DNA of 14,240 nucleotides from Actinomycetota bacterium (GCA_005774595.1 VAUM01000016.1:1-14240); one strand, 5' to 3'; positions 1 to 5,894 are shown, counted from the stretch's first letter. Program-made: numbers and translations. Notes: a model not told the origin generated them from the letters alone.

Positions 1-562
1 AGTCTATCGCGTTGGCCTCGGCGAGCCGGCGCTGGTAGAGCCGGTACGCCTTGGCGATGAGCTTCTCGGGAGGCGTGGCGGCGCGTTCCGCGTACGCGTC
101 CGCGCTCACGAGCTCGTTCTTCGCCTTCGAGATGGCACCGCGGATGCGCGCGACCGGCAGGCGCTTCTCGTCGATGTCCAGTTCCGCTGCGACCGCCTTG
201 AGCGCGCGCCTCGAATCGTCCTCGTCGTAGATGGTGAACGCGCTCGTGTACCCGAGCGCCTCCGCGTCGGCGCGCAGGAAGCGCACGCACATCGCATGGA
301 ACGTCATCACCCACAAGCGCCGAGCGTGCGGGCCGAGGATCTCGCCGAGACGCCGCTTCATCTCGTCGGCGGCCTTGTTCGTGAAGGTGATCGCGAGGAC
401 CGCGTCGGCGGGCACGCCGCAGTCGACGACGATGTGCGCGACGCGGTACGTGAGCACGCGCGTCTTGCCCGAGCCCGCGCCCGCGAGCACGAGCAGAGGG
501 CCCTCGGTGGTCAGCACGGCGTCGCGCTGGGCGGGGTTGAGATGCGTCAGGTCGAGGCTCAT
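1..562 (-). CDS. pcrA: PcrA/UvrD-type superfamily 1 DNA helicase, N-terminal part (truncated by window edge)
   Basis: This is the first 187 codons of a superfamily 1A 3'-5' DNA helicase of the UvrD/PcrA/Rep group, which acts in nucleotide excision repair, replication restart and removal of recombinases from DNA. The protein opens MSLDLTHLNPAQRDAV, where the Q motif is residues 8-16. Walker A (AGAGSGKT) is at 27-34, motif Ia (TNKAADEM) at 61-68 and motif Ib (TFHAMCVRFLR) at 87-97. Later helicase motifs lie beyond position 1. The ATG at 562 is chosen because the Q motif follows at the usual distance. It has no Shine-Dalgarno, and a -10-like TACACT ends 9 nt upstream, so the message may be nearly leaderless. 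It lies 60 bp downstream of the small zinc-finger gene on the same strand. The gene could be called pcrA or uvrD; family membership is secure. Confidence 0.93.
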   Translation of the reverse strand, partial: MSLDLTHLNPAQRDAVLTTEGPLLVLAGAGSGKTRVLTYRVAHIVVDCGVPADAVLAITFTNKAADEMKRRLGEILGPHARRLWVMTFHAMCVRFLRADAEALGYTSAFTIYDEDDSRRALKAVAAELDIDEKRLPVARIRGAISKAKNELVSADAYAERAATPPEKLIAKAYRLYQRRLAEANAID

Positions 563-571
563 GGCCGAGCC

Positions 572-577
572 AGTGTA
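572..577 (-). promoter_or_regulatory. Candidate -10 element for the helicase gene (near-leaderless)
   Basis: On the minus strand this reads TACACT, four of six matches to TATAAT. Only 9 nt (GGCTCGGCC) separate it from the ATG, so initiation about 7 nt downstream would leave a leader of some 2 nt. No convincing -35 is seen. The absence of a Shine-Dalgarno fits a leaderless transcript, which is common in Actinobacteria. Inferred from sequence only. Confidence 0.35.
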
Positions 578-622
578 GCGCAGGGCACGGACGCGCGGAG
601 CGGGGTGGAGCGCGCCTCGCCG

Positions 623-907
623 TCAGTCGTCCACGAGGCGGATCATCGAGAAGCCACCGCCGGTCTTCTTCAGGCAGGCGTTGTGTACGACGCGGCGCTC
701 ACCCTGCATGTGCTGGACGTTGCCGCACTGCTCGCACACACCTCGCGAGCAGACGTGGCACGGCCCGAGGCGCGGCGCGCAGGCGCCGCAGTACATGCAC
801 ACGGGTGCGGTGTGTTCGCCCTCGGACAACTGCCGTGGCCCCCCGCCGATCGCTCGCCAAGACCCCGGTCCCGCGCTTGGCCGGACGCGCGGACGCGGGG
901 CCGTCAC
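623..907 (-). CDS. Small cross-brace (FYVE/RING-like) zinc-finger protein, function unknown
   Basis: A 94-residue protein if translated from the GTG at 907. That codon overlaps the DAHP synthase stop as GTGA and would couple the two genes. Four zinc-ligand pairs are visible: CMYC (37-40), CHVC (50-53), CEQC (58-61) and HNAC (75-78). This gives C-x2-C-x9-C-x2-C-x4-C-x2-C-x13-H-x2-C, the eight-ligand order of cross-brace fingers and closest in spacing to FYVE domains; C43 is extra. The first ~26 residues are Arg/Pro/Gly-rich and may be untranslated. A TTG at 829 (residue 27) preceded by a G-rich run is an alternative start. No catalytic domain, signal peptide or membrane segment is present. Zinc binding is a strong inference, while the partner (lipid, protein or nucleic acid) is unknown. 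The coordinated cysteines in one frame and the tight operon position argue that it is a real gene. Confidence 0.7.
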   Translation of the reverse strand: MTAPRPRVRPSAGPGSWRAIGGGPRQLSEGEHTAPVCMYCGACAPRLGPCHVCSRGVCEQCGNVQHMQGERRVVHNACLKKTGGGFSMIRLVDD

Positions 908-1701
908 GCGAGTGTGCGGCCTACTGCCTCCGCTACCGACTTGAGTTCGACGACCAGCCGCCTTAATCCTTCTAGATCGAGCGACTGCGGGCCGTCACAC
1001 AGTGCCGCGCGGGGGTCGGGATGCGCCTCGACCATGATGCCGTCGGCCCCGATCGCGACCGCCGCCTTCGACACGGACGGCACGAGGTCCGCCTGACCGG
1101 TCGGATGCGAGACGTCGACGATGATCGGCAGCAGCGACAACTTCTTGACCACCGGCACCGCGGTGATGTCGAGCGTGAAGCGCGTCGCGGTCTCGAAGGT
1201 GCGGATGCCGCGCTCGCACAGGATCACGTTCTCGTTGCCGAGCATCGTGATGTACTCGACCGCCTGCAGCCACTCCTGGATCATCGCCGACATGCCCCGC
1301 TTGAAGACGACCGGCTTGCCGCTCTCGGCGGTGACCTGGCCGATCTTCTTCAGCAAGCTGAAGTTCGCCATGTTGCGCGTGCCGATCTGGAGGATGTCGG
1401 CGTACGCGTCCACGACCTCGGCGTGCACGGAGTCGGTGACCTCGGTGACGAAGAGCAGCCCGTGCTTGTCGGCCGTCTCACGCAGGATCTTGAGGCCCTC
1501 CTCCTCGAGCCCCTGGAACGCGTGCGGGCTGGTGCGCGGCTTGTACGCCCCGCCTCGCATGACCTTCACGCCGATCTCGGCGAGGCACGCCCCGACCTCG
1601 TCCATCTGGTCGCGCGTCTCGACCGAGCACGGCCCCGCGATGATCGTGACCGCGCCGTCCCGCTCGACCGCGCCTATGGCGCGTGCGTCCTGAGCGCTCA
1701 C
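904..1701 (-). CDS. aroF: 3-deoxy-7-phosphoheptulonate (DAHP) synthase, short catalytic-core form
   Basis: Catalyses the first shikimate-pathway step, condensing phosphoenolpyruvate and erythrose 4-phosphate to DAHP in the cytosol. At 265 residues it is a bare TIM-barrel of the type I-beta (KDO8P synthase-like) group. The expected metal ligands are visible: C25 in AGPCSVET, H199 in DVSHPTG, E225 in VEAHPDP and D236 in CDGPQSL. Substrate loops GGAYKPRTSP (50-59), GTRNMANF (107-114) and FKRGM (133-137) are intact. There is no N-terminal ferredoxin-like or fused chorismate mutase regulatory domain, unlike many I-beta enzymes. The GTG at 1701 is chosen because AAGGAG lies 8 nt upstream and the codon overlaps the chorismate mutase stop as GTGA. 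An upstream read-through of this frame is a shadow of the mutase gene. The symbol aroF is a family-level choice. Confidence 0.95.
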   Translation of the reverse strand: MSAQDARAIGAVERDGAVTIIAGPCSVETRDQMDEVGACLAEIGVKVMRGGAYKPRTSPHAFQGLEEEGLKILRETADKHGLLFVTEVTDSVHAEVVDAYADILQIGTRNMANFSLLKKIGQVTAESGKPVVFKRGMSAMIQEWLQAVEYITMLGNENVILCERGIRTFETATRFTLDITAVPVVKKLSLLPIIVDVSHPTGQADLVPSVSKAAVAIGADGIMVEAHPDPRAALCDGPQSLDLEGLRRLVVELKSVAEAVGRTLA

Positions 1702-1976
1702 CCGCGCAGCTCCTTCATCACGTGCAGGATCGCCTCGTAGATCTCGCGCAGGTTGTCGCCGTAGAGCGGGCCGGCGTTGTGCTCGGCCACCCGGGCGAAG
1801 ATCTCCTCCTCGCGCTTGGGGTCGTACAGCGACAGGTGCGCGGCCGGCTTCTCGGCGCGGATCGCGAGCGCCAGCTCGGCGCGGCGGTTGAGCAGGCGGA
1901 CGATGTCGCCGTCGACCGCGTCGATCTGCTCGCGCAGCTCGGCGATGCGTGACTTGGCGTCGTCGGTGTCGGACAT
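1698..1976 (-). CDS. aroQ: Chorismate mutase, AroQ-type (stand-alone)
   Basis: A 92-residue all-helical chorismate mutase (CM_2/AroQ fold) that rearranges chorismate to prephenate for Phe/Tyr synthesis. Family signatures are the first helix RIAELREQIDAVDGDIVRLL, then NRRAELALAIRAEK and YDPKREEEIF, with the basic residues expected in the active site, and a final helix LREIYEAILHVM. Its length fits a single AroQ domain with no secretion signal. The ATG at 1976 is preceded by GAAAGG at 9-nt spacing. The stop overlaps the DAHP synthase start (GTGA), so the two are translationally coupled. In Bacillus-type enzymes the same two domains are fused and the mutase domain helps feedback control. Here they are separate and could associate in trans; that last point is inference. 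Confidence 0.93.
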   Translation of the reverse strand: MSDTDDAKSRIAELREQIDAVDGDIVRLLNRRAELALAIRAEKPAAHLSLYDPKREEEIFARVAEHNAGPLYGDNLREIYEAILHVMKELRG

Positions 1977-2020
1977 GTTGGGCGGCCTTTCTCGAACGGG
2001 GGCCGTGACGTGTGGTGTGC

Positions 2021-2026
2021 ATTGTA
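2021..2026 (-). promoter_or_regulatory. Candidate -10 element of the aroQ-aroF operon
   Basis: On the minus strand this reads TACAAT, five of six matches to TATAAT, inside otherwise GC-rich DNA. Initiation near 2014 would give a leader of about 38 nt carrying the GAAAGG ribosome site. No good -35 hexamer is seen at 16-18 bp. It is the only strong -10-like hexamer I see upstream of the start. Confidence 0.45.
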
Positions 2027-2192
2027 CGCGGACGCGCCGCGCGGGGTACATTCGCTTCCGCGACCCACACTGAGCCGACGAGCGCATGCGCGCGATGCGC
2101 CCGCACGTGGGCGCGAAGACGGTCGCGTGGGTCGCCTGGCCGAAGGGCGCCGGCGCTGCGGGTGCGGCCGGTCGACTGATCAGGAGATGCGT

Positions 2193-2224
2193 CTTGCCTT
2201 CTTGCCGTCATTCCGTCATACTGC
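2193..2224 (+). repeat. Four imperfect 8-bp tandem repeats, probable antitoxin operator
   Basis: Four consecutive 8-bp blocks read CTTGCCTT, CTTGCCGT, CATTCCGT and CATACTGC, with consensus roughly C(T/A)T(G/T)CCGT. They cover the promoter of the toxin-antitoxin pair exactly, from the -35 through the -10. Ribbon-helix-helix repressors commonly bind short repeats spaced by about one helical half-turn to one turn and repress their own operon. Assigning these blocks as the operator is inference from position and periodicity. Confidence 0.55.
2194..2222 (+). promoter_or_regulatory. Promoter of the toxin-antitoxin operon (probably leaderless)
   Basis: The -35-like TTGCCT (2194-2199) and -10-like CATACT (2217-2222) are separated by exactly 17 bp. 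The antitoxin ATG begins 7 nt after the -10, where transcription would start, and no Shine-Dalgarno precedes it. A leaderless message is therefore likely. Each hexamer matches the sigma-A consensus at four of six positions. Confidence 0.5.
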
Positions 2225-2228
2225 CGCC

Positions 2229-2453
2229 ATGGCCAAGAAGAAGACGACCGTGTACCTCGACGAGGACGTGCTGAGAAGCGCGAAGGTGCTGGCCGCACGC
2301 ACCGGGATGTCCGACTCCGAGGTGTTCGAGTCCGCGCTGCGCGGCTACGTCGGCATGGAAGCCGCGGCCGCCTGGGGCCGGACTGACCTCAGCGACGACG
2401 AGGCGCTCGCCCTCGCCGTCGAGGAGGCGCACCGGTACCGCGCGGGCTTGTAG
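2229..2453 (+). CDS. Ribbon-helix-helix antitoxin
   Basis: A 74-residue protein. Residues 4-11 (KKTTVYLD) look like the DNA-binding beta strand of a ribbon-helix-helix (CopG/Arc-like) repressor. Helices follow through EDVLRSAKVLAARTG and SDSEVFESALRGYVG. The C-terminal part, with the acidic DLSDDEALALAVEEAH segment, is the likely toxin-binding tail. It would neutralise the PIN toxin encoded next and repress its own promoter, whose tandem 8-bp repeats lie directly upstream. The ATG at 2229 is chosen because the helix-strand pattern begins right after it and the promoter leaves no room for an earlier start. Its TAG shares one base with the toxin start (TAGTG). The family is recognised by pattern; no specific symbol is justified. 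Confidence 0.82.
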   Translation: MAKKKTTVYLDEDVLRSAKVLAARTGMSDSEVFESALRGYVGMEAAAAWGRTDLSDDEALALAVEEAHRYRAGL

Positions 2454-2872
2454 TGCTGCGCGTCGTCCTGGACACGAACGTGCTGGTCGCCGCCGTACTG
2501 TCGCCTGCCAGCACGCCGGCGAGTCTCGTCCGGGCGCTCCACGCCGGCGAGTACGACGCGATCGCCTGCCCCGCGCTGCTCGCCGAACTACGCGGGGTAC
2601 TGGCGAGGCCGGCGATCGCGTCGCGCATCGAGGCGGATGCGGCGGCCTCCTTCGCGGACCGGTTCGAGCGCACCGCGATCCTGATCCCGGATCCTGCCGA
2701 GATGCCGGCGCTCTCCCCCGACCCTTCCGACGACTACCTGCTCGCACTCGCGTCGGGCGGGAGCGCGGCGCTGCTCGTGACGGGCGATGCGCACCTGGGG
2801 GGCCTCGGCATCACGACGCCGCGCGTGCTCAGCCCCGCCGCGTTCGCGCGCTATCTCGACGCCGTACGCTGA
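2453..2872 (+). CDS. PIN-domain toxin (putative ribonuclease, COG1569-like)
   Basis: A 139-residue PIN-domain protein, expected to be a Mg2+-dependent endoribonuclease that cleaves RNA when the antitoxin is lost. Acidic active-site residues are visible: D7 in LDTNVLV, E45 in LLAELRGVL, D92/D93 in DPSDDYLLALA and D111 in TGDAHL. The motif DPSDDYLLALA followed by LVTGDxHL is typical of the COG1569/PIN_3 group rather than classical VapC. The start is a GTG whose G is the last base of the antitoxin stop, so translation is coupled. It ends 9 bp before the guaA stop on the opposite strand, with no terminator in the gap. The pair looks like an accessory insertion between otherwise housekeeping operons. 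The RNA target is not predictable from sequence. Confidence 0.88.
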   Translation: MLRVVLDTNVLVAAVLSPASTPASLVRALHAGEYDAIACPALLAELRGVLARPAIASRIEADAAASFADRFERTAILIPDPAEMPALSPDPSDDYLLALASGGSAALLVTGDAHLGGLGITTPRVLSPAAFARYLDAVR

Positions 2873-2881
2873 ACCGGCCGC

Positions 2882-4429
2882 CTACTCCCACTCGATGGTG
2901 CCGGGCGGCTTGCTCGTGATGTCGTAGGCGACGCGGTTCACGCCCTCGACCTCGTTGATGATGCGGTTGCTCATCTTGGCGAGCAGGTCGTGGGGCAATC
3001 TCGCCCAGTCGGCGGTCATCGCGTCGGCCGAAGACACCGCGCGGATGATGATCGGGTGCGCGTAGGTGCGCTCGTCGCCCATGACGCCGACGCTGCGGAT
3101 GTCCGGCAGCACCGCGAAGTACTGCCACACCTCACGGCCCTCGTCCCAGCGGCCGATCTCCTCGCGCACGATCGCGTCGGCCGCGCGCAGGATCGCGAGC
3201 TTCTCGTGCGTGATGTCGCCGATGATGCGGACCGCCAGGCCGGGGCCCGGGAACGGCTGCCGGTGCACGATCTCGTCAGGCAGGCCGAGCTCGGCGCCGA
3301 CCTCGCGCACCTCGTCCTTGAACAGCGAGCGCAGCGGCTCGATGAGGTCGAAGTGCACGCCTTCCGGGAACGGGATGAGGTTGTGGTGGCTCTTGATCTT
3401 GGCCGCCTTGCCGGGACCCGACTCGATGACGTCGGGGTAGAGCGTCCCTTGCGCAAGGAACTCCACTCCTTCGAGCTTCGCGGCCTCCTCGAAGAAGACG
3501 TGCCAGAACTCGGTGCCGATGATGTGGCGCTTCTTCTCGGGATCCGTCACTCCCGCGAGCAGCGCGAGGTAGCGCTCCTCGGCGTCGACGTGCACGAGGT
3601 CGATGTGGAACTGGTCGCGGAACGTGCGCACGACCTGCTCGGCCTCGTCGAGACGCAGCATGCCGTGGTCGACGAACACGCAGGTCAGCTGGTCGCCGAT
3701 CGCGCGGTGCAGCAGCGCGGCGACCACGGACGAGTCCACGCCGCCCGACAGCCCGCAGATGACGCGCGCGTCGCCGACCTTCGCGCGGACCGCCTCGGTG
3801 ACCTCGTCGATGATGTTGACCATCGTCCAGGTCGGCGAGCAGCCCGCCACGTCGTAGAGGAAGTGCTTGAGCATCTCCTGGCCGTGGACGGTGTGCGCGA
3901 CCTCCGGGTGGAACTGCGTGGCGTAGAGCCGGCGCGAGGCGTCCTCCATCGAGGCGATCGCGGTGGTGCCCGTGTGCGAGGTAGCGCGGAAGCCCGGCGG
4001 CACGGTGCCCACCGAGTCGCGGTGGCTCATCCAGATCTGCTGCGTCTCGGGCAGGCCGTCGAACAGCGCCGAGTCCTCGAAGTCGACGCTGAGCTCGGCG
4101 AAACCGTACTCGCCGACGTCGGTGCGCGGGACGGCGCCTCCGAGGTCGACCGCCATGAGCTGCATGCCGTAGCAGAAGCCGAGGATCGGGATACCGAGGT
4201 CGTAGATCGCCTTGTCCATCCCGGGCGCGTCGTCGGCGTACACCGACGCGGGACCGCCGGACAGGATGAGCGCCGCCGGGTCGCGGCGGCGCAGCTCGTC
4301 GGGCGTGATGTCGCACGGCACGATCTCCGAGTACACGCGCGCCTCACGCACGCGCCGCGCGATGAGCTGCGCGTACTGCGCCCCGAAGTCGACGACGAGG
4401 ACGGGCCGCTGGTCGTGCAGCACCGACAC
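2882..4429 (-). CDS. guaA: GMP synthase (glutamine-hydrolysing)
   Basis: Converts XMP to GMP using ATP and glutamine, the last step of de novo GMP synthesis. The 515-residue length is standard. The N-terminal class I glutamine amidotransferase domain shows the nucleophile C86 in GFCYGMQLM and the H174/E176 pair in FHPE. The ATP-pyrophosphatase domain has its PP-loop LSGGVDSS at 227-234. The C-terminal dimerisation domain includes PFPGPGLAVRIIGDI and ends in the family-typical KPPGTIEWE. The start is a GTG sharing one base with the guaB3 stop (TAGTG), with a G-rich stretch upstream as ribosome site. A second GTG two codons later cannot be excluded. The frame stays open far upstream, but that stretch is a shadow of guaB3. 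All catalytic residues are present. Confidence 0.97.
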   Translation of the reverse strand: MSVLHDQRPVLVVDFGAQYAQLIARRVREARVYSEIVPCDITPDELRRRDPAALILSGGPASVYADDAPGMDKAIYDLGIPILGFCYGMQLMAVDLGGAVPRTDVGEYGFAELSVDFEDSALFDGLPETQQIWMSHRDSVGTVPPGFRATSHTGTTAIASMEDASRRLYATQFHPEVAHTVHGQEMLKHFLYDVAGCSPTWTMVNIIDEVTEAVRAKVGDARVICGLSGGVDSSVVAALLHRAIGDQLTCVFVDHGMLRLDEAEQVVRTFRDQFHIDLVHVDAEERYLALLAGVTDPEKKRHIIGTEFWHVFFEEAAKLEGVEFLAQGTLYPDVIESGPGKAAKIKSHHNLIPFPEGVHFDLIEPLRSLFKDEVREVGAELGLPDEIVHRQPFPGPGLAVRIIGDITHEKLAILRAADAIVREEIGRWDEGREVWQYFAVLPDIRSVGVMGDERTYAHPIIIRAVSSADAMTADWARLPHDLLAKMSNRIINEVEGVNRVAYDITSKPPGTIEWE

Positions 4430-5604
4430 TACGTGCCCATCCCCACGCGCTGCTCGCGCTGGAGTGCCTTGCCCTCGGACTGCAGCGCCGGCGCGACCAT
4501 GACCTCGGCCTTCTGGAACGCCTTGAGGTTCTCGTAGCCGCACGTCGCCATCGAGGTGCGCAGACCGCCGCACAGGTTCAGCGTGCCGTCGTTCTCGTGC
4601 GCGGGCCCGACCAGGATGTCCGACAGCGTGCCCTTCACGCCCGCGCGCACGCGCGTGCCGCGCGGCAGGTCCGGGTGGAAGGTCGCCATGCCCCAGTGGT
4701 AGCCGCGGCCCGGCGCTTCCGAGGCGGACGCGAGCGGCGAGCCGATCATCACGCAGTCGGCACCCACGGCGATGGCCTTCGCGAGGTCGCCGCCGCTGCG
4801 CAGGCCACCGTCGGCGATGACGTGCGCGTACTGGCCGGTCTCCTCGAGGTAGCGCAGCCGCGCGGCGGCCGCGTCGGCGATGGCGGTGCACTGCGGCACG
4901 CCGATGCCGAGCACGCGGCGCGAGGTGCACGCGTGGCCCGGGCCCACGCCCACGAGCACGCCGACCGCGCCGGTGCGCATGAGGTGCAGCGCGCCCTGGT
5001 ACGAGCAGCAGCCGCCGATGATGCACGGGATCTCGAGGCCCTCGACGAACGCGTTGAGGTCGAGCGGCTTGTCGTAGCTGCTCACGTGCTCGGCCGAGAC
5101 CACCGTGCCTTGGATGACGAGGACGTCCAGCCCGCCGTCCATGGCCGGGCCGATGAAGCGCTCGACGTTCTGCGGGGTCAGCGACGCCGCGGCGAGCACG
5201 CCGCCGGCCTTGATCTCGGCCACGCGCTGCTTGACCAGGTCGGCCTTCACGTCCTCGGCCGCGTAGATCTCCTGCATCCTGCGGGTGGCCTCGCCCGCCT
5301 CGAACGAGGCGATGGCGTCGAGCTGGGGCGCGGGGTCGGCATAGCGGGTCTGGATGCCCTCGAGGTTGAGCACGGCGAGTCCGCCGAGCTTGCCCATCGT
5401 GATCGCGAAGCCGGGGTCCACGACGCCGTCCATGGCCGAGGCGAGGACCGGCAGCGGGAAGGTGTAGTCCGTGCCGCGGAACGTGAACTGCCAGGTGATG
5501 TCCACGTCGCGCGGGTCCCGCGTGCGGCGTGAGGGTACGATGGCGATGTCATCGAAGCCGTAGGCCCTCCGAGCGTTCTTGCCGCGTCCGATCTCGACTT
5601 CCAT
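4429..5604 (-). CDS. guaB3: GuaB3-family IMP dehydrogenase lacking CBS domains
   Basis: A 391-residue TIM-barrel of the IMP dehydrogenase/GMP reductase superfamily. Residues 17-36, with FDDIAIVPSRRTRDP, match the actinobacterial and cyanobacterial GuaB3 group. The catalytic loop GPGHACTSRR carries C226, and phosphate-binding GGLRSGGDL is at 266-274. There is no room for the CBS (Bateman) pair that regulates canonical GuaB. GuaB3 proteins were long annotated as uncharacterised; IMP dehydrogenase activity has been reported for some. Placement directly upstream of guaA (TAGTG overlap) strongly suggests IMP to XMP to GMP in sequence. The ATG at 5604 is preceded by GGAGG at 4 nt and gives the usual family N-terminus. 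The in-frame ATG at 5664 abuts AGGAG with no spacing and is less likely. No canonical guaB is in this window. Confidence 0.93.
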   Translation of the reverse strand: MEVEIGRGKNARRAYGFDDIAIVPSRRTRDPRDVDITWQFTFRGTDYTFPLPVLASAMDGVVDPGFAITMGKLGGLAVLNLEGIQTRYADPAPQLDAIASFEAGEATRRMQEIYAAEDVKADLVKQRVAEIKAGGVLAAASLTPQNVERFIGPAMDGGLDVLVIQGTVVSAEHVSSYDKPLDLNAFVEGLEIPCIIGGCCSYQGALHLMRTGAVGVLVGVGPGHACTSRRVLGIGVPQCTAIADAAAARLRYLEETGQYAHVIADGGLRSGGDLAKAIAVGADCVMIGSPLASASEAPGRGYHWGMATFHPDLPRGTRVRAGVKGTLSDILVGPAHENDGTLNLCGGLRTSMATCGYENLKAFQKAEVMVAPALQSEGKALQREQRVGMGT

Positions 5605-5678
5605 GCTTCCTCCTCGACTCGCTGAGCCGTATGTGTCCTCGTGACCGTGATCCAACCGGTTCATCTCCTGATAGACGC

Positions 5679-5721
5679 CAGACCAGGCCATCCCCGAGAG
5701 AAGGGACTGTGGCCTGGTCTG
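5679..5721 (-). promoter_or_regulatory. Long hairpin in the guaB3 leader
   Basis: A perfect 12-bp inverted repeat, CAGACCAGGCCA (5679-5690) against TGGCCTGGTCTG (5710-5721). The 19-nt centre can extend the stem through TCCC/GGGA. It lies about 75 nt upstream of the guaB3 ATG on the leader side of the predicted promoter and has no U-tract, so it is not an ordinary intrinsic terminator. A regulatory or mRNA-stabilising role is inference. Confidence 0.5.
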
Positions 5722-5753
5722 CTTTCGGAGTCCTGCCGACCGTTGTGCGGAAG

Positions 5754-5775
5754 CCCGCGGCCGCTTCGCCGCGGG
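5754..5775 (-). promoter_or_regulatory. GC-rich hairpin near the 5' end of the guaB3 leader
   Basis: A perfect 8-bp stem, CCCGCGGC (5754-5761) against GCCGCGGG (5768-5775), with a 6-nt loop. It sits some 12 nt into the predicted transcript. Together with the hairpin at 5679-5721 it makes a strongly folded leader of about 180 nt. Confidence 0.4.
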
Positions 5776-5793
5776 TCCTCTCGGTAGCGAATC

Positions 5794-5799
5794 ATTGTA
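5794..5799 (-). promoter_or_regulatory. Candidate -10 element of the guaB3-guaA operon
   Basis: On the minus strand this reads TACAAT, five of six matches to TATAAT. Initiation near 5787 would make a leader of about 183 nt before guaB3. No clear -35 is seen at 16-18 bp. Confidence 0.45.
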
Positions 5800-5840
5800 G
5801 ACCTTTCAGGTGGGTGTGTGGGGCGGTTCCGATGCGCGTT

Positions 5841-5854
5841 TCCGAGCGCTCGGA
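5841..5854. promoter_or_regulatory. Perfect 14-bp palindrome upstream of the amidase promoter
   Basis: TCCGAGCGCTCGGA is its own reverse complement. Its centre lies about 53 bp upstream of the predicted amidase start of transcription and on the far side of the guaB3 promoter. That position suits a dimeric regulator, but no regulator is encoded in the window. Confidence 0.35.
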
Positions 5855-5888
5855 CCGCTTCGAAGGCGCCCTCGGGTCCTCGCCGTGC

Positions 5889-5894
5889 TAGAAT
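5889..5894 (+). promoter_or_regulatory. Extended -10 promoter element of the amidase gene
   Basis: TGCTAGAAT combines a TAGAAT hexamer (five of six matches) with an upstream TG, an extended -10 arrangement that can work without a strong -35, and none is seen. Initiation near 5901 leaves a leader of about 26 nt containing the ribosome site GAGG. Confidence 0.5.

Noticed and set aside
296..1096. Plus-strand frame opposite the helicase, zinc-finger and aroF genes
   Set aside because: Crosses three genes and their junctions on the other strand; composition is typical of an antisense shadow.
2082..2091. GCGCATGCGC palindrome between aroQ and the antitoxin
   Set aside because: Ten-base GC-rich palindromes are expected by chance at this base composition and it is not placed on either promoter.
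1702..2298. Extension of the DAHP synthase frame upstream, giving a 464-residue protein
   Set aside because: The extra part overlaps the chorismate mutase gene in another frame and its translation is Arg/Ala-rich with no domain; the GTG at 1701 has a strong ribosome site.
2990..4537. Plus-strand frame of 515 codons opposite guaA
   Set aside because: Antisense shadow of guaA; Arg/Asp/Val-rich, no recognisable domain.
4430..5026. Extension of the guaA frame upstream, giving a 714-residue protein
   Set aside because: It is a shadow of guaB3 on the same strand; the added residues are Arg/Gly-rich and match no domain, and GuaA is full length from 4429.
5605..5691. Longer guaB3 start giving a 420-residue protein
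   Set aside because: It would translate through the leader hairpin, the ATG at 5664 directly abuts its AGGAG, and the family N-terminus matches the ATG at 5604, which has GGAGG at good spacing.
5605..5800. Guanine-type purine riboswitch ahead of guaB3
   Set aside because: The conserved loop and junction sequences of that class are not present; only generic hairpins are seen, so it is listed as a structured leader instead.
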